Notes: generated by a model not told the origin, from the letters alone. Counted from the first letter of the stretch, positions 16,906 to 25,240 are shown. The stretch: DNA of 64,000 nucleotides from Paenibacillus sp. OV219 (GCF_900110075.1 NZ_FOCJ01000001.1:682001-746000), one strand, 5' to 3'. Numbers and translations are program-made.

Positions 16906-17622
16906 ATGGCGGAGACAGAACTGCATTCGAACATCATCGAGCTCAAGGATGTTCATAAGAGATATCTATTAAAGCAGGCTTTGAGCGGGATCGACCTGCA
17001 GATTAACACAGGTAGCATCGTCGGTTTGCTAGGCCCTAACGGAAGCGGCAAATCAACATTGCTCAAAATGATAGCAGGGCTGATCTATCCGACTTCAGGC
17101 AGTATCCTCGTTAACGGGAGGAAGCCGGATGTGCGCAACAAGCAGCACGTCGCCTATTTGCCCGAGATTGATTACTTATATGGCTGGATGACGGTTAAGG
17201 AAACGCTCCATTTTATTTCCGGATTCTATGCCGATTGGCAGGCGGATAAAGCGGCTGATATGGTGCTGGCGATGGAGCTAGACGAGAAGCAGAAGGTTCG
17301 GTATCTCTCGAAGGGGATGCGGGCTCGGCTGAAGCTGGTTGCGGCGTTATGCCGAAAGGTGCCGCTGGTGCTGTTGGATGAGCCGTTCTCGGGCATTGAT
17401 CCGCCTTCGCGGGCCAAAATCATTCAGTCCATCATTAGCGAGTTTCAGGCTGGCGAGCAGACGATTCTGTTATCCACCCATTCTGTGAAAGAATCCGAGC
17501 CGATGTTCGATGATGTCATCTTCCTTCAGAATGGTCGAGTTACAATTCATGACTCTGCGGAAAATTTGCGCTCCACGTATGGATGCTCGCTTGAGAATTT
17601 ATGGGAGAAGGTGTACGTGTAG
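16906..17622 (+). CDS. ABC transporter ATP-binding protein (YtrB-like)
   Basis: 238 residues. Walker A GPNGSGKST at about 43-51, signature LSKGMRARL at about 131-139 (Lys replaces the first Gly of LSGGQ), Walker B VLLDEPFSGID at about 154-164, switch His in LSTHSVKE. It energises the following membrane protein. Members of YtrA-regulated sets are linked to peptide-antibiotic or envelope stress, though the exported substrate is usually unknown. Start ATG 16906 follows GGAGGGATAGCTA. Confidence 0.9.
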   Translation: MAETELHSNIIELKDVHKRYLLKQALSGIDLQINTGSIVGLLGPNGSGKSTLLKMIAGLIYPTSGSILVNGRKPDVRNKQHVAYLPEIDYLYGWMTVKETLHFISGFYADWQADKAADMVLAMELDEKQKVRYLSKGMRARLKLVAALCRKVPLVLLDEPFSGIDPPSRAKIIQSIISEFQAGEQTILLSTHSVKESEPMFDDVIFLQNGRVTIHDSAENLRSTYGCSLENLWEKVYV

Positions 17623-18366
17623 ATGGCATTTCGTAAATTGTTCGTTAAGGAATGGAGAAGTGCGCTACCTCTGTACGGCGTGTTCTCCGCACTTGTTCTC
17701 GCGTTGCAACTTCTCGTTTTGTACAAAAGCAGTGGGTGGGATGATGCGGACATTTGGCTGTTATCCTTCTTCCTTCCTATTATTGGAGCAGGTCTAATAA
17801 CGATTGGCACAAGCTACTATCAGCTTCATATGGAGTGGAGAACGAATTCCGTCTACCTACTCTTATCATTGCCTGTTCGCGGGTGGAAGGTATTGACGGC
17901 GAAGGCAGCTGCGGTTATATCTCTGCAGCTTCTGTCCTGCCTATGGATTGCAGTCAGCTTTACCCTTGTAATTGGATTGGCCAATTGGAATGACTGGGTG
18001 CTTGGCTCAGATCTTGAAGCGCATTACCCTTGGATGATCAATCTTGTTGCGAATAGCTGCTGGCTCTATTTTCTTATTACCGCTTTACTGCTGGTAGTTG
18101 TTCAGTTTGCATATTTGAGCGGTCAATTGGTATTCAAGTTCAAATGGCTTGTTGTGGGCAGCGCTTGTCTAGCGGCAATATGGTTGCTGCTTCGGATCAG
18201 CCCGTTGATATCGGATCTGCTGAACTGGCTGCCTGAGATTGTCGTTAGAGGCGGAGAGAAAGATATTGTGTATTTGCATTCAGGTCCTTTCATCGGCTTG
18301 CTGTTTCTGTGCGCCGGTCTGATGTGGCTGAACGGTTATATTTTCGAGAAGGAAGTGGAGGTGTGA
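17623..18366 (+). CDS. ABC-2 type membrane subunit
   Basis: 247 residues with six hydrophobic helices (about 20-40, 47-66, 88-110, 140-160, 170-187, 213-238). The ATG immediately follows the TAG of the ATPase gene with no gap, so translation is coupled. Permease partner of the preceding ATPase; substrate unknown. Confidence 0.82.
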   Translation: MAFRKLFVKEWRSALPLYGVFSALVLALQLLVLYKSSGWDDADIWLLSFFLPIIGAGLITIGTSYYQLHMEWRTNSVYLLLSLPVRGWKVLTAKAAAVISLQLLSCLWIAVSFTLVIGLANWNDWVLGSDLEAHYPWMINLVANSCWLYFLITALLLVVVQFAYLSGQLVFKFKWLVVGSACLAAIWLLLRISPLISDLLNWLPEIVVRGGEKDIVYLHSGPFIGLLFLCAGLMWLNGYIFEKEVEV

Positions 18367-18371
18367 AGGGG

Positions 18372-19442
18372 ATGTTTCGTAAGAAAAAAAAGCTTCTTCT
18401 CGCCTCGATTGCGGTTCTTATCGTGCTCATGATTGCTGATATTTGGACCAAACAGTTTTATCAGATCTTCGAACAGTTCGGGGAACAATTCGTCAATGAA
18501 CAGAAGACCTATAATTATTCGAAGGCGCATCCGGATGCTACAGCAGACTCCAAGCATGAGCTTACGGTTGACAGGAAGTCGATAGAGCACGTGCTGCTCA
18601 CCGGGGTAGAGGGGGATATCTCCGTAAAACGAACACCGGAATCGGTCATACGGTTGCAGTATACGGTTACCGCTAAAGCCAACGATCAGAATGAAGCGAA
18701 CCGGAAACGAGACGCCGTTCAAGTCGAGAAAAAGGTCGAGAACGGACAATTAACATTCGTAACTTTGGTGGATGGGAAACCGATCGGCAGCGATTCAATC
18801 ACGACAGATTATGTGCTTCTTATTCCGGATCAGCTCAAGCTCTCCGTGGAGAGCGAAGAAGGGTCGATACTAATTGACGGGATACATGGGGATGTAAATG
18901 TGAAGTCAACTCACGGACTAATGGATGTGTCTAACACGGTTGGAACGGTCTCTGTGGACACCGCATCCGAGAATGTTTATATCGATGGCATTACAGGGGA
19001 TGTTCACCTTGTCAGTCATTCAAGTGAAGTAAATCTGAATCGCGTTGCAGGCAACGTTACAACAGATGTTCACCAGGGCAGCATCTTTCTAACTCAAATT
19101 AAGGGCGACGTAACAGGAGTATTCGAGAGCAGTCCATCGTACATGCGGGAAATTGCAGGCTCTGTTAAGGTTGAAGGTCAGTATTCCGATATTCAGATGG
19201 ATCAAATTCGCGGCGCCGCCCAAATTGTGTCTCATGGAGGAACCACCCGGTTGGTGCTGTCCAAAGACGTTGGCTACACGTTGCGCGCATCGGTTGATGG
19301 AGGAGCCATTCAATCGAACCTTCCAGCAAAGCAAGAAGCTAGCGATGACAATAAGGTCCAGCTAAACCGTACAATTGGTAACGGTACTTGGCCAGTTGAT
19401 GTGGATGCGGAATCGTGCACCATTATTATTCATTCCAATTGA
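18372..19442 (+). CDS. Membrane-anchored DUF4097 beta-strand repeat protein
   Basis: The ATG at 18372 is placed 8 bases from GGAGGTG; in-frame codons further upstream lie inside the permease gene. 356 residues: a short basic N-terminus, one hydrophobic helix (about residues 9-24), then a beta-helix-like domain with repeated D-G-I-x-G-D-V/ T-x-x-G-x-V units (LLTGVEGDISVKR, LIDGIHGDVNVKS, YIDGITGDVHLVS, LNRVAGNVTTDV, LTQIKGDVTGVF). These fit the DUF4097 family of surface or periplasmic-face adhesin-like solenoids. Function unknown. Its place between two ABC modules suggests it senses or scaffolds at the outer face of the membrane. Confidence 0.82.
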   Translation: MFRKKKKLLLASIAVLIVLMIADIWTKQFYQIFEQFGEQFVNEQKTYNYSKAHPDATADSKHELTVDRKSIEHVLLTGVEGDISVKRTPESVIRLQYTVTAKANDQNEANRKRDAVQVEKKVENGQLTFVTLVDGKPIGSDSITTDYVLLIPDQLKLSVESEEGSILIDGIHGDVNVKSTHGLMDVSNTVGTVSVDTASENVYIDGITGDVHLVSHSSEVNLNRVAGNVTTDVHQGSIFLTQIKGDVTGVFESSPSYMREIAGSVKVEGQYSDIQMDQIRGAAQIVSHGGTTRLVLSKDVGYTLRASVDGGAIQSNLPAKQEASDDNKVQLNRTIGNGTWPVDVDAESCTIIIHSN

Positions 19443-19482
19443 TTTGGATTTTGATTGAACGACTAAAGAGGAGGCGTAGAAC

Positions 19483-20412
19483 ATGAGCAATGAAGCAGTC
19501 GTAAGCTTGCGAAATGTGACCAAACGCGTCGGGCGAAAGACACTTATCAACAATCTTACATTTGATGTTCCGCAAGGGGAAATTTTCGGATTTTTAGGGC
19601 CCAATGGAGCCGGGAAGACGACAACGATTCGGATGATGGTCGGCCTGATGTCGATTACAAGCGGTGAAATCATCATTAAAGGGAAAAATATAAAAAGCGA
19701 GTTTGAGCAGGCCATTCGCCATGTTGGAGCTATTGTAGAAAACCCGGAGATGTACAAATTTCTTAGCGGCTACCGCAATTTGATTCACTACGCGCGCATG
19801 GTTCCGGGAGTGACCAAGGAACGGATTGACGAAATCGTGAAGTTAGTCAAACTGGAGGATCGAATTCACGATAAAGTGAAGAGATATTCGCTTGGCATGC
19901 GCCAGCGGCTAGGCGTCGCGCAAGCGCTGCTGCACAGGCCATCGCTACTGATTCTCGATGAGCCAACCAATGGACTTGATCCGGCAGGTATTCGCGAGCT
20001 GCGCGATTACTTGCGCTATTTGACCCGCACAGAGGGGATAACGGTCATCGTCTCCAGCCACTTGCTAACCGAAATGGAGCTGATGTGCGATCGGGTAGCG
20101 ATTCTGAACCAGGGAAAGCTGGTGGACGTCAAGCCAATTGAAGATTTCATTGGTTCGAATGATCAGGCGCAGACTTACCTCATTGAGGCATCGGTAGATG
20201 AGGTTATGATAGCGAGCATACGGGAAATGGCTGGTATTCAGGAGGTGCAAGCTGTTCCGGAAGGGCTTGAGATCGTTACCGAACGCAACCAGATACCAGA
20301 CATTTTGTTCTATTTGACGGAGAAGGGCATTCGCATTTATGGCGTTCGTGCCGTTCGCCAATCGCTGGAAGATCGATTCCTGGAAATAACCGGAGGTGGG
20401 CAAGTTGGTTAA
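19483..20412 (+). CDS. ABC transporter ATP-binding protein, second module
   Basis: 309 residues. Walker A GPNGAGKTT near 37-45, signature YSLGMRQRLGVAQALLHRP near 133-151, Walker B LLILDEPTNGLDP near 153-165, switch SSHLL. A C-terminal ~80-residue regulatory extension follows, as in bacitracin/lantibiotic-immunity type ATPases (BcrA-like). Start ATG behind GAGGAGGCG. The stop lies inside the next gene, which begins 8 bp earlier. Confidence 0.9.
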   Translation: MSNEAVVSLRNVTKRVGRKTLINNLTFDVPQGEIFGFLGPNGAGKTTTIRMMVGLMSITSGEIIIKGKNIKSEFEQAIRHVGAIVENPEMYKFLSGYRNLIHYARMVPGVTKERIDEIVKLVKLEDRIHDKVKRYSLGMRQRLGVAQALLHRPSLLILDEPTNGLDPAGIRELRDYLRYLTRTEGITVIVSSHLLTEMELMCDRVAILNQGKLVDVKPIEDFIGSNDQAQTYLIEASVDEVMIASIREMAGIQEVQAVPEGLEIVTERNQIPDILFYLTEKGIRIYGVRAVRQSLEDRFLEITGGGQVG

Positions 20413-21349
20413 TTTGATTTTGAATGAAAATATGAAGATCTATCGTCGTACGCGAACATGGGTCATGATCGCTGTTATGATTGTTATTGTTCTTTTCGGT
20501 AGTTTCATAGATTGGCACTATGACGACAAGGAAACTGGCCAGGCTACCTGGCAGCAGCAATTGACGGAGCGAAATCAGCAAAATGCCAAGTTGCTGACCG
20601 ACGAGAAGCTGGATCAGGATGATAAGGAACGGATTCAAGAAAATATCGATATGAATCAGTACCAGCTTGATCATAACATCCATCCTGAAGGTTCGACCAT
20701 GTGGAGCGGGATTAACGGTTCTGCGCAGCTTGTATTACTCATTACCTTGTTTACCGTTATTATTGCAGGGGATAGCCTTGCCGGAGAATTTTCAAGCGGA
20801 ACAATCAAGCTGCTGCTCATTCGGCCAGCGAGCAGGCTCAAAATTTTGATATCCAAATACGTGTCCATGATTATGTTCGGATTATTGCTGCTTGTCATTT
20901 TGTTCATCGTATCTGTGCTGTTTAACGGGTTGTTATATCGGTTTGAGAATATGAATTTGCCTCTTCTGCACCTTGATACTGCAGGCCATATTGTCGAGAA
21001 GAACATGTTCGCTAATCTATGGCAATCCTACTTGCTAAATGGAGTATCGACGATCATATTCGTAACGATGGCCTTCATGATTTCCTCTGCGTTCCGCAGC
21101 AGCACCATGGCAATTGGCTTCTCGCTCTTTGCTCTATTCGCGGGTGCAATCTTGATGGAGCTGTTGCATGATTACGATTGGAGCAGATATATCCTGTTTG
21201 CTAATATCAATTTATCGGGATATCTCACCGGCCATCCGTATCAGAAAGGCATGACCCTCGCGTTTTCCATTAAAATGCTGGCTGCTTACTATCTTGTATT
21301 TAGTCTGGTGGCATGGCTGGTATTCACCAAAAGAGACGTTGCTGCGTAG
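20405..21349 (+). CDS. ABC-2 family permease, second module
   Basis: TTG 20405 is preferred (8 bases after GGAGG at 20392-20396); a GTG 9 bases earlier overlaps that site. About 314 residues, six membrane helices with a ~70-residue Gln/Asp-rich extracytoplasmic loop after helix 1 (WQQQLTERNQQNAKLLTDEK...). Conserved ABC-2 features include FTVIIAGDSLAGEFSSGTIKLLLIRPASR. It partners the preceding ATPase (8-bp overlap). Likely exporter or resistance module; substrate not readable. Confidence 0.87.
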   Translation: MVNLILNENMKIYRRTRTWVMIAVMIVIVLFGSFIDWHYDDKETGQATWQQQLTERNQQNAKLLTDEKLDQDDKERIQENIDMNQYQLDHNIHPEGSTMWSGINGSAQLVLLITLFTVIIAGDSLAGEFSSGTIKLLLIRPASRLKILISKYVSMIMFGLLLLVILFIVSVLFNGLLYRFENMNLPLLHLDTAGHIVEKNMFANLWQSYLLNGVSTIIFVTMAFMISSAFRSSTMAIGFSLFALFAGAILMELLHDYDWSRYILFANINLSGYLTGHPYQKGMTLAFSIKMLAAYYLVFSLVAWLVFTKRDVAA

Positions 21350-21361
21350 GTATTAACAAGA

Positions 21362-21676
21362 TTAACTCTTCGACTTGTTCGAGGAGTTTTTCTTATGTCG
21401 CCTGAACGAGATTCCGCCAAAGCCGCTGATGACCGCAATGTAAAATCCGGCGTCGTACCACCATCCGATGTTGTGAGCTTCATATACTCGGATGTGGTGT
21501 TTGAATATGCCAATAATGAGAGAGATGGGAGCAATCCAGCCGTGCCATATGCCCCAGAAGAATCCTGCGGGTCGATCCGCGTTGTTGACGCCGTCGCCTG
21601 GCACACAGCCTGTTAATGTAAGTACAGTTACGGTTAGTAGTATCAGGATGAAGAGCGCTCTTACTTTCATTTTCAT
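21362..21676 (-). CDS. Small membrane/lipoprotein-like protein (104 aa)
   Basis: The ATG at 21676 lies 6 bases from AGGTG; an upstream GTG frame extension overlaps that site. It has a hydrophobic leader ending in a lipobox-like LTGC near residue 24, then a Trp/Gly-rich stretch (GFFWGIWHGWIAPISLIIGIF), a second hydrophobic segment (WWYDAGFYIAVISGFGGISF) and a basic Ser/Lys tail. Similar short proteins with this Trp/Gly pattern occur in Firmicutes and Actinobacteria, function unknown. Its final codons overlap the ABC-operon terminator. Confidence 0.68.
   Translation of the reverse strand: MKMKVRALFILILLTVTVLTLTGCVPGDGVNNADRPAGFFWGIWHGWIAPISLIIGIFKHHIRVYEAHNIGWWYDAGFYIAVISGFGGISFRRHKKNSSNKSKS
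21364..21391 (+). terminator. Terminator of the ABC operon
   Basis: Same hairpin as at 16322 with two loop changes, followed by T5CT. It lies within the 3' end of the convergent 104-aa gene. Confidence 0.85.
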
Positions 21677-21713
21677 AAATAGCACCTGCCTTTCTTAGTA
21701 TGAATCTATTCAC

Positions 21714-21760
21714 AAAAGGACGACCCCATGCACCTCAGCGCATCTGGTCGTCCCTTTTTC
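21714..21760 (-). terminator. Terminator after the HxlR gene
   Basis: GGACGACC (21718-21725) pairs with GGTCGTCC (21746-21753). T-rich runs flank it on both strands, so it may serve both directions. Confidence 0.82.
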
Positions 21761-21766
21761 TTATCG

Positions 21767-22162
21767 CTATTTAGCTTCAATCTCGACAATGTCGTTGTTC
21801 ACGTTCTCGCTCACGACTTCTTGCTCAGGCTGCCTCTCTCCGTGTAATGAGTGAAGGTGCTCGAGATGAGCCTTACCCCAATCATTCATCGCCATTAGGA
21901 CCGGAGTTAAACTGCTGCCGTGCTCAGTCATGGAGTATTCCACTTTAGGTGGAATTTGCATATAGATTTTGCGGTTAACGATATCGTGATATTCCAGTTC
22001 CCTCAGCTGCGTTGTCAGCATCTTCTTCGTAATTTCCGGCAAAGCGCGCTGTAGTTCACTGAATCGCATCGTTCCATTCATGAAGAGCTGATACATAATC
22101 GAAGGCTTCCACTTTCCGCCTAGAATTTCAAGTACTTTTGTAAATTCACAGTTCTCAGACAT
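21767..22162 (-). CDS. HxlR-family transcriptional regulator
   Basis: The start at 22162 is 7 bases from AAGGAG; the ATG at 22168 abuts that site. 131 residues with the HxlR winged helix: CEFTKVLEILGGKWKPSIMYQL near 5-26, RFSELQRALPEITKKMLTTQLRELE near 33-57, then the wing and a C-terminal dimer helix. The near-invariant Cys5 is the redox or quinone-sensing residue in relatives such as YodB. It is divergent from the DoxX/dioxygenase genes, the classic arrangement for control of a quinone or catechol response. Confidence 0.92.
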   Translation of the reverse strand: MSENCEFTKVLEILGGKWKPSIMYQLFMNGTMRFSELQRALPEITKKMLTTQLRELEYHDIVNRKIYMQIPPKVEYSMTEHGSSLTPVLMAMNDWGKAHLEHLHSLHGERQPEQEVVSENVNNDIVEIEAK

Positions 22163-22198
22163 TAACATTCTCCTTAGGTATCTTTTTGTATACTATGT

Positions 22199-22210
22199 CA
22201 CATTAATGTG
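22199..22210. promoter_or_regulatory. Operator-like palindrome between hxlR and doxX genes
   Basis: CACATTAATGTG, a perfect 12-bp palindrome in the divergent intergenic region. Candidate binding site for the HxlR protein. Confidence 0.5.
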
Positions 22211-22315
22211 CCTACTTTTCAATATGGTCCCTAGAGGCTATTATACAGCCATAACATACACGCATTCAATTGAAGGCATAGTTGTTAAAAATAACCGATA
22301 AGGGGAGAATGAAAG

Positions 22316-22669
22316 ATGAATATTGCACTTTGGGTTATTCAAGGGATATTGGCATTGGCGTTCCTTATGGGCGGCATGATGAAAGCATTTCAGTATACGA
22401 AAGTGAAGGCGAGTATGCCTTGGGCACAAGATTATTCCAAGGGAATGGTCCATTTCATCGGGTGGTCGGAGTTGCTTGGAGCCATCGGTTTGATCGTACC
22501 TTTCGCGACGGATGTTGCACCAGTTCTCACTTCCATCGCAGCGATTGCACTCGCTGTAATCATGGTACTGGCAATTGGCGTACATGCGAAGCGTAAAGAG
22601 AATCAAGCGATTGGGATGAACGTAATCTTCGTCGTGCTGCTCGTCATCGTTGCAATTGGTCGCTGGTAG
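22316..22669 (+). CDS. DoxX-family membrane protein
   Basis: 117 residues with four hydrophobic helices. The N-terminal LAFLMGGMMKAFQY and the middle FIGWSELLGAIGLIVPF are typical of DoxX/MhqP-like proteins. In Bacilli such genes are often paired with catechol or quinone detoxification enzymes, as here with an extradiol-type dioxygenase 11 bp downstream. Exact biochemical role unsettled. ATG 22316 follows AAGGGGAGAATGAAAG. Confidence 0.87.
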   Translation: MNIALWVIQGILALAFLMGGMMKAFQYTKVKASMPWAQDYSKGMVHFIGWSELLGAIGLIVPFATDVAPVLTSIAAIALAVIMVLAIGVHAKRKENQAIGMNVIFVVLLVIVAIGRW

Positions 22670-22680
22670 GAGGGACTGCT

Positions 22681-23448
22681 ATGATTTCACCTGTATTTCT
22701 GGCGCACGGGTCGCCAATGACGATATTCGAGCAATCTGAATTTACGGCTTTTCTTAACCGTTACGGCAAAGAGAATCGTCCAAAAGCAATTGTAATCTTC
22801 TCCGCGCATTTCGAGAGTGAGATGACAACCATTGCCGCTACAGACGATGTTCATGAGATGGTATATGACTATTATGGGTTCCCGCCATCGTACTATCAGG
22901 TGCAATACCCGGCAAGAGGCTCGTCGATTGTCGCGAATATAGTAGAGGAGCGGCTTCGCCGTCACAACATCCCTGTACAGCAGAAGTATCGCGGGCTCGA
23001 TCACGGTGTCTTTCCGATCATGCTGCATGCCTATCCGGAAGCGGATATTCCGATTGTGCCCGTATCGGTTAACCCGTTCTTGTCTCCAAGGGAACATATC
23101 GCAATCGGCGAAGCGCTGCAGGGGCTTGAGAAGGATGGCATTCTTGTTATTGGAAGCGGGTTTCTGACGCATAACTTCAACGAGATTGATCGTGCAGGAG
23201 ATGCTGCGCCGCGGCAGTGGGCTGTGGAATTTAGAGATTGGATTCGCGAGAAGGTACTGGCGCGCGATATCGAATCGCTCAGCAACTACGATACGCTAGC
23301 TCCGCATGCAAGACGCGGCGTTCCGCGAGCAGAGCATTTTGTACCGCTGCTCATTGCGCTCGGGGCGAATACGCCGGGGCATGAGATTCGTGTTCTCTAT
23401 GATACGATTGAGCACGGTTCGCTAAGCACGCTCAGCGTGCAGTTCTAG
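22681..23448 (+). CDS. Class III extradiol ring-cleavage dioxygenase (YgiD/DODA type)
   Basis: 255 residues, the usual length. Metal-ligand histidines are visible in LAHGSPM near residue 9, FSAHFES near 41 and LDHGVF near 108, and HNF near 163 completes the pocket. These Zn- or Fe-dependent enzymes open catechol-type rings such as DOPA. Operon with the DoxX gene (11-bp gap), and with the divergent HxlR regulator it looks like a catechol/quinone response unit. Confidence 0.88.
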   Translation: MISPVFLAHGSPMTIFEQSEFTAFLNRYGKENRPKAIVIFSAHFESEMTTIAATDDVHEMVYDYYGFPPSYYQVQYPARGSSIVANIVEERLRRHNIPVQQKYRGLDHGVFPIMLHAYPEADIPIVPVSVNPFLSPREHIAIGEALQGLEKDGILVIGSGFLTHNFNEIDRAGDAAPRQWAVEFRDWIREKVLARDIESLSNYDTLAPHARRGVPRAEHFVPLLIALGANTPGHEIRVLYDTIEHGSLSTLSVQF

Positions 23449-23479
23449 TTAGGCGATCCGGTTTCTTTCGAAAGAAGTG

Positions 23480-23509
23480 TTGACTTCACTTTAGTGACCG
23501 TGGTATATT
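23480..23509 (+). promoter_or_regulatory. Promoter of the second tRNA-Leu gene
   Basis: TTGACT (23480-23485), 18-bp spacer, TATATT (23504-23509), the same boxes as for copy 1. Confidence 0.75.
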
Positions 23510-23555
23510 AATTCTCGCCGCTTCTGAAGAAATGAAGAAGCTGCTTATGAGATTT

Positions 23556-23639
23556 GCGGTCGTGGCGGAATTGGCAGACGCGCTAGATTCAGGTTCTAGT
23601 GTCAGCAATGACGTGGAGGTTCGAGTCCTCTCGACCGCA
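23556..23639 (+). tRNA. tRNA-Leu (anticodon CAG), second copy, CCA not encoded
   Basis: The 84 bases through the discriminator A are identical to the copy at 16223. After the A the DNA reads TTA instead of CCA, so the 3' end must be added enzymatically. Confidence 0.97.
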
Positions 23640-23656
23640 TTATACTTAAAGGTGAA

Positions 23657-23690
23657 GCCCTTCAGATGATTCTGAAGGGCTTTTTTTTTG
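23657..23690 (+). terminator. Terminator after tRNA-Leu copy 2
   Basis: GCCCTTCAGA and TCTGAAGGGC pair perfectly around TGAT, followed by nine T. It is unrelated to the terminator of copy 1. Confidence 0.95.
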
Positions 23691-23780
23691 TTTACACGAA
23701 TTGATGATAGTTCCTGTTCCTTCTCTTTGATATAATTGCCTCTACACCATAATCTAGTACAACCAAAGGGAGAAGAAACA

Positions 23781-24713
23781 GTGACTGAGAACATGTTGAA
23801 GCGAACGTCAGGCAATCCGATCTTTGAAGGCTGGTATGCAGACCCTGAAGCTAGAATTTTCGATAACAAGTATTGGATTTACCCGACTTATTCCGCCCCT
23901 TATGAGGAGCAGACTCATTTCGACGCGTTCTATTCTACGGACCTGATTGAATGGACGAAGGTTGATCGTATTCTTGAGATGAGCAGCATTTCGTGGGCGT
24001 GGAGAGCATTATGGGCACCATCTCCGATTGAGCGCGGCGGCAAATATTATTATTATTTTGCGGCAAATGATATTCAGAGTGACGATGAGATCGGTGGCAT
24101 TGGCGTAGCGGTCGCTGACCGGCCTGAAGGGCCTTATCGCGATGCGATTGGCAAGCCGCTTATTGATAAGTTCCATCACGGCGCTCAGCCTATCGACCCG
24201 CATGTCTTTATCGACGATGATGGAAGCGCATACTTATACTACGGCGGCTGGGGACATTGCAATGTCGTGAAGCTGGATGATGATATGATCAGCATCGACA
24301 ATTTTGAAGATGGCGAGACGTTCAAGTCCGTTACTCCGGAGCATTTCGTTGAGGGCCCATGCATGATTAAACGCGATGGCTTCTATTACTTCATGTGGGC
24401 GGAAGGCGGCTGGGGCGTGCCGGATTATTCGGTCGCGTACGCAAAAGCAACGTCGCCGCTTGGGCCGTTCGAGCGTGTAGGGAAGATTTTGCAGCAGAAT
24501 CCGGCAGTCGCAACAAGCGCAGGTCATCATGGCATGATTCAAGTACCTGACACAGATGAGTGGATTATCGTCTACCATCGCCGTCCTCTTACGGAGACAG
24601 ACCGGAATCACCGCGTCGTCTGCTTGGATCGCATGGAGTTTGAAGAGGATGGAAGCATCCGTCCTGTACAGCTGACGTTCGAAGGGGTTAGCGCACGCCC
24701 AATCGGAGATTAG
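23781..24713 (+). CDS. GH43-family glycoside hydrolase (arabinosidase/xylosidase-like)
   Basis: Start taken at GTG 23781 after AAAGGGAGAAG; a longer frame upstream lacks a site. The 310-residue five-bladed propeller shows the three GH43 carboxylates: base Asp21 in WYADPEAR, Asp139 in IDPHVFIDDDG, and acid Glu191 in VEGPCMIKRDG. No signal peptide, so it probably trims imported arabinoxylan- or galactan-derived oligosaccharides. Exact sugar specificity cannot be told. No transporter or regulator adjoins it. Confidence 0.88.
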   Translation: MTENMLKRTSGNPIFEGWYADPEARIFDNKYWIYPTYSAPYEEQTHFDAFYSTDLIEWTKVDRILEMSSISWAWRALWAPSPIERGGKYYYYFAANDIQSDDEIGGIGVAVADRPEGPYRDAIGKPLIDKFHHGAQPIDPHVFIDDDGSAYLYYGGWGHCNVVKLDDDMISIDNFEDGETFKSVTPEHFVEGPCMIKRDGFYYFMWAEGGWGVPDYSVAYAKATSPLGPFERVGKILQQNPAVATSAGHHGMIQVPDTDEWIIVYHRRPLTETDRNHRVVCLDRMEFEEDGSIRPVQLTFEGVSARPIGD

Positions 24714-24737
24714 CAGGCAACGGCAACAACTCGTCCA

Positions 24738-24766
24738 CACCAAATGAATGCGGTTTTCATAGATTA
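24738..24766 (+). promoter_or_regulatory. Possible sigma-K (late mother-cell) promoter
   Basis: CACC (24738-24741), 16-bp spacer, CATAGATTA (24758-24766) matches the sigma-K pattern mACm...CATAnnnTA in front of the 140-aa gene. Short motifs can occur by chance. Confidence 0.5.
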
Positions 24767-24801
24767 GCATATCTGGTGATGGAAGGAGTTGAACTATATA
24801 T

Positions 24802-25224
24802 ATGACGCATCTCATTGATTATAATGTCAGTGTTCCTGCTGTTGTTACAGACCAGGTGCATATTCCGATACCTCAGACGCCGGACAAAGTCATTCTGGCT
24901 GAACTCGGCATCTTTATTGCGCCTCACTTTACAAACAACCGTGTGCAGCTGATAGCGAATGTCGGCGTAACGGGAGATCCAATTGAAGCAAGCATATCGC
25001 AAATCTTGTTCCGTGTTTTCCGGGGTACCCAAGAAATTTACTATGCCCTGCAAGGGGTTGAGGCGGACTTCGAGAGAAACGAGATCGTTACGCTGCAAGT
25101 TATCGACATTAACGTGCCGATTGGAGCTCACGGCTATTCCCTCTATGTGGAGAAGTTGAGCCAATTCGCGGAGGTTACGATTGTCGGTCCAATCAACATG
25201 AGCGCAGCTGTATATGCAGTCTAA
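24802..25224 (+). CDS. Unknown beta-rich protein, possible spore-surface protein (140 aa)
   Basis: ATG 24802 follows GGAAGGAG. No leader, no membrane helix. The sequence is mostly alternating hydrophobic strands with few charged clusters (ILAELGIFIAPHF, VQLIANVGVTG, ISQILFRVFRG, TLQVIDINVP, AEVTIVGPINMSAAVYAV). This is compatible with a jelly-roll, and the closing strand recalls the ends of exosporium ExsF/BxpB-type proteins, but similarity is weak. The sigma-K-like promoter supports a sporulation role. Otherwise function unknown. A strong terminator follows, so it is monocistronic. Confidence 0.7.
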   Translation: MTHLIDYNVSVPAVVTDQVHIPIPQTPDKVILAELGIFIAPHFTNNRVQLIANVGVTGDPIEASISQILFRVFRGTQEIYYALQGVEADFERNEIVTLQVIDINVPIGAHGYSLYVEKLSQFAEVTIVGPINMSAAVYAV

Positions 25225-25240
25225 CCGTACCCAACGACCA

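Noticed and set aside
18309..18371. Earlier start of the DUF4097 protein inside the permease gene
   Set aside because: The best ribosome binding site serves ATG 18372, and the extra residues come from the permease coding sequence.
22681..23172. 161-codon antisense frame in the extradiol dioxygenase gene
   Set aside because: Shadow of a well-supported gene.
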